Source of the DNA: JBLHKE01 sp047619485
Lineage (GTDB): Bacteria; Verrucomicrobiota; Verrucomicrobiia; Verrucomicrobiales; DEV007
Direction of reading: 5' to 3'
Assembly (NCBI GenBank): GCA_047619485.1
Contig: JBLHKE010000306.1
Coordinates: 1 to 8,764, forward strand
Length of the DNA stretch: 8,764 bases
Numbering within the stretch: the first letter of the stretch is position 1; the number at the start of each line of letters is the position of its first letter. Of this stretch, positions 5,431-8,764 are shown one piece after another. A model generated the notes under the pieces. That model had not been told where the DNA came from and searched no databases. It saw nothing but the letters and a program-made list of their open reading frames with translations. The translations under genes were made by a program, and so were the position numbers.

Positions 5431-6429
5431 ATGAATGTGAATTTTCCCTCCATCCTTGTCATAGCTGTCAGCGTCGGCCTCCTCGCCGCTGGTATCGCCG
5501 GAGCTGCTGACCTAAAGCACCTTTGGGATTTCGAGGGTGAGCAGTGGTGGCTCGATAAGATGGGCCGTGCGCATGGGATCGAGCCTGGCGAGAGCACGAC
5601 TTTGGCGACGGAAGCCGGCGCGGGAGAAATTGGGCGTTCGTTGAAAGTCGCGGCGCTGATTGGCGGCGTCGATGATCACCTCACGCTCAATGCCGCAGAA
5701 CTCTACCAGCCTGGGAATGAGGGGTTCAGCCTTGTCTACTGGATTAAGATGGCGAATGACCAGGCGACCAGTGGGCGCGGGATTTTTGACTTTTCTGGCA
5801 ATGGTCGAGACGGTATCCATTGCCTCTACATCGGGACGTCGGACGAACTCGCGGTGCGGATCGATTTCTCAGGTGCTGGAGTGGTGTTGGCAAAAGCAGC
5901 CCTCGGGCTGGAGGATGATCGGTGGCACTCGGTCGTCGTCACGTACGATTCGACCAACGGCCTCGAAGTGCATATCGACGGGTTTGGGGTCGATGCTTCC
6001 GCGGCAGCGGTGGCTGGTTCGGTGTCTCTGGCGACCGATCCCTATCTCGGTTCGTTCAACTTCAATGGAAACGAGCGCCAGAATGGCCTCGGGGGAAACC
6101 TCGATGACTTCGCGTTCTACTCGGGCGTGTTGACCGAAGAGGAGATTGTCGCAGTGTCGGTTCGCTCCCTTCCCCCGCTAGATCCGATCGAGTCGATTAC
6201 CTACGGTGACGGGGGGATCACGGTTCGCTGGCCAGCACCTGAGGGGACAGTGTTCTCATTGTGGGGATCGTTGGATCTGGTTGCCGGCGAGTGGCAGGAA
6301 GTGTTCGATGATGTCGAGGCTGGCCCGGATGGTGCCAGCGCGTCGTTCAGGTTGGAGGACGTGATTTTTCCCACACCGGAGATCCTACCGACACGAATGT
6401 TCTTCCGAGTGCAACGCCCTACCAAATGA
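5431..6429 (+). CDS. Secreted LamG/concanavalin-like domain protein
   Basis: This 332-residue exported protein has a hydrophobic signal sequence (about 5-26, cleavage near A25/A26 before DLKHLWDFEG). Its n-region (MNVNFPS) lacks the usual Lys/Arg. One LamG/concanavalin-like jelly roll spans about 28-232, with the standard landmarks: FSLVYWIKM strand, DDRWHSVVVTYD, the LEVHIDG strand and GNLDDFAFYSGVLTEEEI. Residues about 245-332 form a second beta-rich region (ITVRWPAPEG..., SLDLVAGEWQEV, FFRVQRP) like the tail repeatedly found on exported verrucomicrobial proteins. No catalytic motif is seen, so a carbohydrate- or surface-binding role is likely. An in-frame stop at 5410-5412 limits the start, and 5431 is the first ATG. 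The stop overlaps the DUF6807 start (ATGA), so the pair is translationally coupled and probably acts together. Confidence 0.85.
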   Translation: MNVNFPSILVIAVSVGLLAAGIAGAADLKHLWDFEGEQWWLDKMGRAHGIEPGESTTLATEAGAGEIGRSLKVAALIGGVDDHLTLNAAELYQPGNEGFSLVYWIKMANDQATSGRGIFDFSGNGRDGIHCLYIGTSDELAVRIDFSGAGVVLAKAALGLEDDRWHSVVVTYDSTNGLEVHIDGFGVDASAAAVAGSVSLATDPYLGSFNFNGNERQNGLGGNLDDFAFYSGVLTEEEIVAVSVRSLPPLDPIESITYGDGGITVRWPAPEGTVFSLWGSLDLVAGEWQEVFDDVEAGPDGASASFRLEDVIFPTPEILPTRMFFRVQRPTK

Positions 6430-7352
6430 AATTGATCTGCTGGTGCTTGTGGGGGTGTTTGATCGGCAGCGCCTCCGCGTTGGAATTGCGCGAGGATGAG
6501 CGGGTGATCGAGGTTCTCGGCGCCGATCAGAAACTCCTCTTGCGTTACCACAAAGCGGAGCGCCCGGTGCCAGATGGCGTCTCCAATGACTACCGGCGTA
6601 GTGGCTACATCCACCCGGTGATGACAACGGACGGACGGGAGTTGACGGGAGATTTTGCTGCGGATCACCTCCATCAACACGGCATGTTTTTTGCCTGGAC
6701 CAGTGGCAAGTATGATGGGCGCAAGATCGACTTTTGGAATCAGAAGAAAGTCGAGGGGCGCGTCGCCCACCGCAGAGTCTTGGGTAAGAGCATCAGGGAT
6801 GGCAAAGCTTGGTTCGCGGTAGAGCTATCGCATTTCGACCAGCGGGAGGGCGGGGTCGAGATCCTTCGGGAGTTGTGGATGGTGACTGTCCACGAACCTG
6901 AGGGGGATCACTATTGGTTTGATTTGGAGAGCCGGCAGCGGCTGGTTGGAGAGAAGCCTTTGCTGATCGAGAAGTATCACTACGGCGGAATGGCCTTGCG
7001 TGGAAATGCGGTCTGGTTGGGGAAGGGAGATGTCTGCAATTTTCTGACAAGTGCGGGGAAGACGCGCGCAGATAGTAACCACACGCGGCCGGACTGGGTG
7101 GCGATGTGGGGGGAACTCGGTGGCAAGCCCGCATCGCTCGTTGCGATGGGGCACAAAAATAACTTCCGTGCACCGCAACCCGTTCGGGTGCATCCCGATA
7201 AGCCATACTTCTGTTTTGCACCGATGGTGAATGGGGCATTTTCGATCGAGAAGGGCAAAGGGTTTGTCTCGCGCTACCGCTTCGTTGCCTCGGGTAGGCG
7301 CGCGAGCCTGGATTGGATCGATCCGCTCTGGAAAGCTTACTCAGCAGAGTAG
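6426..7352 (+). CDS. Secreted DUF6807 ('PmoA-like') family protein
   Basis: This 308-residue protein belongs to DUF6807, labelled 'methane oxygenase PmoA' in some databases although it is not a methane monooxygenase subunit. A signal peptide covers about 1-19 (hydrophobic LICWCLWGCLIG, cleavage near SASA). The family hallmark follows: YRRSGYIHPV..TDGRELTGDF (about 57-78), then D80-H81-L-H83-Q-H85-G with the aromatic FFAW. The histidine cluster suggests a metal or sugar site, but the activity of this family is not established. Further family-like blocks are KIDFWNQ and, near 170-190, a LLIEKYHYGGMALRG segment. It overlaps the LamG gene by 4 bp and is 46 bp upstream of a Tat-exported Gfo/Idh/MocA protein. 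In Planctomycetota and Verrucomicrobiota, DUF6807 genes often neighbour such oxidoreductases, hinting at shared carbohydrate chemistry outside the cytoplasm. The family call is firm, the function unknown. Confidence 0.85.
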   Translation: MKLICWCLWGCLIGSASALELREDERVIEVLGADQKLLLRYHKAERPVPDGVSNDYRRSGYIHPVMTTDGRELTGDFAADHLHQHGMFFAWTSGKYDGRKIDFWNQKKVEGRVAHRRVLGKSIRDGKAWFAVELSHFDQREGGVEILRELWMVTVHEPEGDHYWFDLESRQRLVGEKPLLIEKYHYGGMALRGNAVWLGKGDVCNFLTSAGKTRADSNHTRPDWVAMWGELGGKPASLVAMGHKNNFRAPQPVRVHPDKPYFCFAPMVNGAFSIEKGKGFVSRYRFVASGRRASLDWIDPLWKAYSAE

Positions 7353-7363
7353 AATGGCTGGTG

Positions 7364-7392
7364 TTGACCTGACTTGGAATTCTTCCTAGCAT
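7364..7392 (+). promoter_or_regulatory. Promoter-like -35/-10 directly before the oxidoreductase gene
   Basis: TTGACC (7364-7369) and TAGCAT (7387-7392) are separated by exactly 17 bp. They match the sigma-70 consensus at five of six and four of six positions. The predicted transcription start, six to eight bases after the -10, falls on or next to the ATG at 7399, so the transcript could be leaderless. No Shine-Dalgarno sequence lies before this ATG, which agrees with that idea. It would let the oxidoreductase be expressed apart from the LamG/DUF6807 pair. Confidence 0.4.
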
Positions 7393-7398
7393 CGCAGC

Positions 7399-8757
7399 AT
7401 GAACTCCCCGCATCCTTCCAACCGTCGCCAGTTTCTGAGATCAACCGCGATGGTGGGGGCGTCAGCTTTCGCCGCCCCTGCGATCTTCGGACAGGAGAAA
7501 GTGACGAAGAAATATCGCACCGCGCTAGTCGGGACGGGATGGTGGGGGATGAACATCCTCGGCGAGGCGATGCGGGCTGGAAGATCGACGATCGTCGCGC
7601 TGTGCGACGTCGACCAGCGCTACTTGAAACCCGCTGGTGAGAGGGTCGAGAAAGAGACCGGGGATAGCCCAAATCTCTACAACGATTATCGTGAAATGTT
7701 GGAGAAGGAGAAGCCGGAGATTGTCATCGTAGCGACCCCGGATCACTGGCACCCGCTGATCACGATCGCGGCGGTGCAGGCGGGTGCTCACGTCTATGTC
7801 GAGAAGCCGATCGGGCACACGATCGCGGAAGGGCGGGCGATGGTGAAGGCGGCGCGTGCGACGGGGAAGGTGGTGCAGGTCGGGACGCACCGGCGTGTCT
7901 CACCGCACAATGTTAGTGGCATGGATTTTTTGAAGTCGGGGAAAGCCGGGGATATCGGCAGCGTGCGAGCATTCGTTCACTACGGCGGAGGTGCCGAGAA
8001 GCCTTCGACGAATGTCGCACCGCCGGAAGGGCTCGATTGGGACATGTGGTGTGGGCCGGCACCGAAACGCCATTACTGCGAAAACGAGAAGCAGTGGGGC
8101 GATGCGATCCATCCGCGCGGCTGGCGAAAGTACCTGGACTACGCCAATGGCACACTCGGCGATTGGGGGATCCACTGGATGGACCAAATCCTGTGGTGGA
8201 CGGATGAGAAATACCCGAAGAAGGCCTACGCGACCGGTGGCCGGCCGATCAAGGGGGCACCGATCTACAACGAGAAAGAGCAGACCACCGACGTCCCAGA
8301 CCACATGGTCGCGACGTGGGAGTTCGAGAGTTTTACCGCACACTGGGAGCATCGCAACTTCGCTGGCAACAATGCTGAGAAGGGTGAGAACGTTGGTTGT
8401 TACTTCTACGGGACAAAGGGGACGTTCCACATGGGCTGGATCGACGGCTGGACGTTCTACCCGTCGAGCAAGACGGAGAAGGTAATTCGCCAGAAATCGA
8501 CGCTGAACAATCCAGATCAGCAGAACATACGCGGACTCTGGTCCGACTTGCTCCACTCGATCGAGAACAATCACCGCGCGGTATGCGACATCGAGATAGG
8601 TCACCTTTCTACTAATGTTAGTCTTCTGGGAATGTTGAGCATGAAGCTTGGTCGGAGCGTCGAGTGGGACGGTGCGAATGAGAAGATCGTCGGCGACGAA
8701 GAGGCGAACAAGCTGCTGCGCCGCGAGTATCGCGGGGAGTGGGAGTATCCGGTGTAA
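7399..8757 (+). CDS. Tat-exported Gfo/Idh/MocA family oxidoreductase
   Basis: This 452-residue NAD(P)-dependent oxidoreductase is exported folded by the Tat system. The N-terminus carries the twin-arginine motif N8-RRQFLR followed by a weakly hydrophobic stretch to AAPAIFG (about 31). The Rossmann fold begins at about 39 with G45-T-G-W-W-G50. Family features follow: DVD (about 74-76), VATPDHWHP (about 112-120), the E135-K136-P137 motif, and the C-terminal alpha/beta domain with LGDWGIHWMDQ (D255, H259, D262). The family oxidises or reduces sugars, inositols and other polyols. Exported members such as glucose-fructose oxidoreductase hold a tightly bound cofactor and cycle it internally. The substrate here is unknown. 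It ends the plus-strand run, 46 bp after DUF6807, with its own promoter-like sequence. The ATG at 7399 is supported by the Tat motif eight residues in. The full length is intact and the stop is seven bases from the window end. Confidence 0.92.
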   Translation: MNSPHPSNRRQFLRSTAMVGASAFAAPAIFGQEKVTKKYRTALVGTGWWGMNILGEAMRAGRSTIVALCDVDQRYLKPAGERVEKETGDSPNLYNDYREMLEKEKPEIVIVATPDHWHPLITIAAVQAGAHVYVEKPIGHTIAEGRAMVKAARATGKVVQVGTHRRVSPHNVSGMDFLKSGKAGDIGSVRAFVHYGGGAEKPSTNVAPPEGLDWDMWCGPAPKRHYCENEKQWGDAIHPRGWRKYLDYANGTLGDWGIHWMDQILWWTDEKYPKKAYATGGRPIKGAPIYNEKEQTTDVPDHMVATWEFESFTAHWEHRNFAGNNAEKGENVGCYFYGTKGTFHMGWIDGWTFYPSSKTEKVIRQKSTLNNPDQQNIRGLWSDLLHSIENNHRAVCDIEIGHLSTNVSLLGMLSMKLGRSVEWDGANEKIVGDEEANKLLRREYRGEWEYPV

Positions 8758-8764
8758 GAGGTGT

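Noticed and set aside
7900..8604. 234-residue minus-strand frame opposite the Gfo/Idh/MocA gene
   Set aside because: The plus-strand protein is complete and conserved through this region. The antisense frame has no recognisable motif or start context.

Overview
The window (about 58-60% GC by eye) looks like chromosomal DNA of a Gram-negative, Verrucomicrobiota-like bacterium. The evidence is indirect. There is a lipid A-type acyltransferase, so the cell has an outer membrane. There is a secreted LamG protein whose C-terminal tail resembles the 'xWxxxxGxxYxxxxSxDLxxW...FRV' ending common in exported verrucomicrobial proteins. There is also a DUF6807 ('PmoA-like') gene beside a Tat-exported Gfo/Idh/MocA oxidoreductase, a pairing typical of Verrucomicrobiota and Planctomycetota. 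Clear Shine-Dalgarno sequences are missing before most starts. No species can be named from the sequence alone.

Layout. Positions 1-66 may hold the start of a minus-strand gene that leaves the window. Positions 67-230 are non-coding and carry two near-identical short palindromes facing each other (80-104 and 211-235). The second supplies the stop codon of a cytoplasmic M42-like metallopeptidase on the minus strand (231-1262). A 52-bp divergent gap (1263-1314) separates it from seven plus-strand genes that fill the rest: LpxL/HtrB-type acyltransferase (1315-2283), formyltetrahydrofolate deformylase PurU (2301-3161), AGE-family sugar 2-epimerase (3228-4388), a compact dipeptide-epimerase-like enolase-superfamily protein (4385-5344), a secreted LamG protein (5431-6429), a secreted DUF6807 protein (6426-7352) and a Tat-exported Gfo/Idh/MocA oxidoreductase (7399-8757).

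How the genes may work together. Two ATGA overlaps (AGE/dipeptide epimerase and LamG/DUF6807) mark two translationally coupled pairs. The first pair is cytoplasmic: a sugar 2-epimerase and a probable dipeptide epimerase, which could handle amino sugar and peptide released from peptidoglycan (inference). The second pair plus the oxidoreductase form an exported trio, plausibly acting on a carbohydrate in the periplasm (inference; no substrate can be read from the sequence). The acyltransferase and PurU are housekeeping-type genes 17 bp apart. A 7-bp GC-rich hairpin right after purU and a promoter-like sequence just before the oxidoreductase start suggest that the plus-strand run is not one simple operon.

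No CRISPR array, tRNA, rRNA, integrase, transposase or recognisable defence system was seen. The most unusual items are the facing palindrome pair, the shortened capping domain of the dipeptide-epimerase-like protein, and the exported LamG/DUF6807/Gfo-Idh trio.
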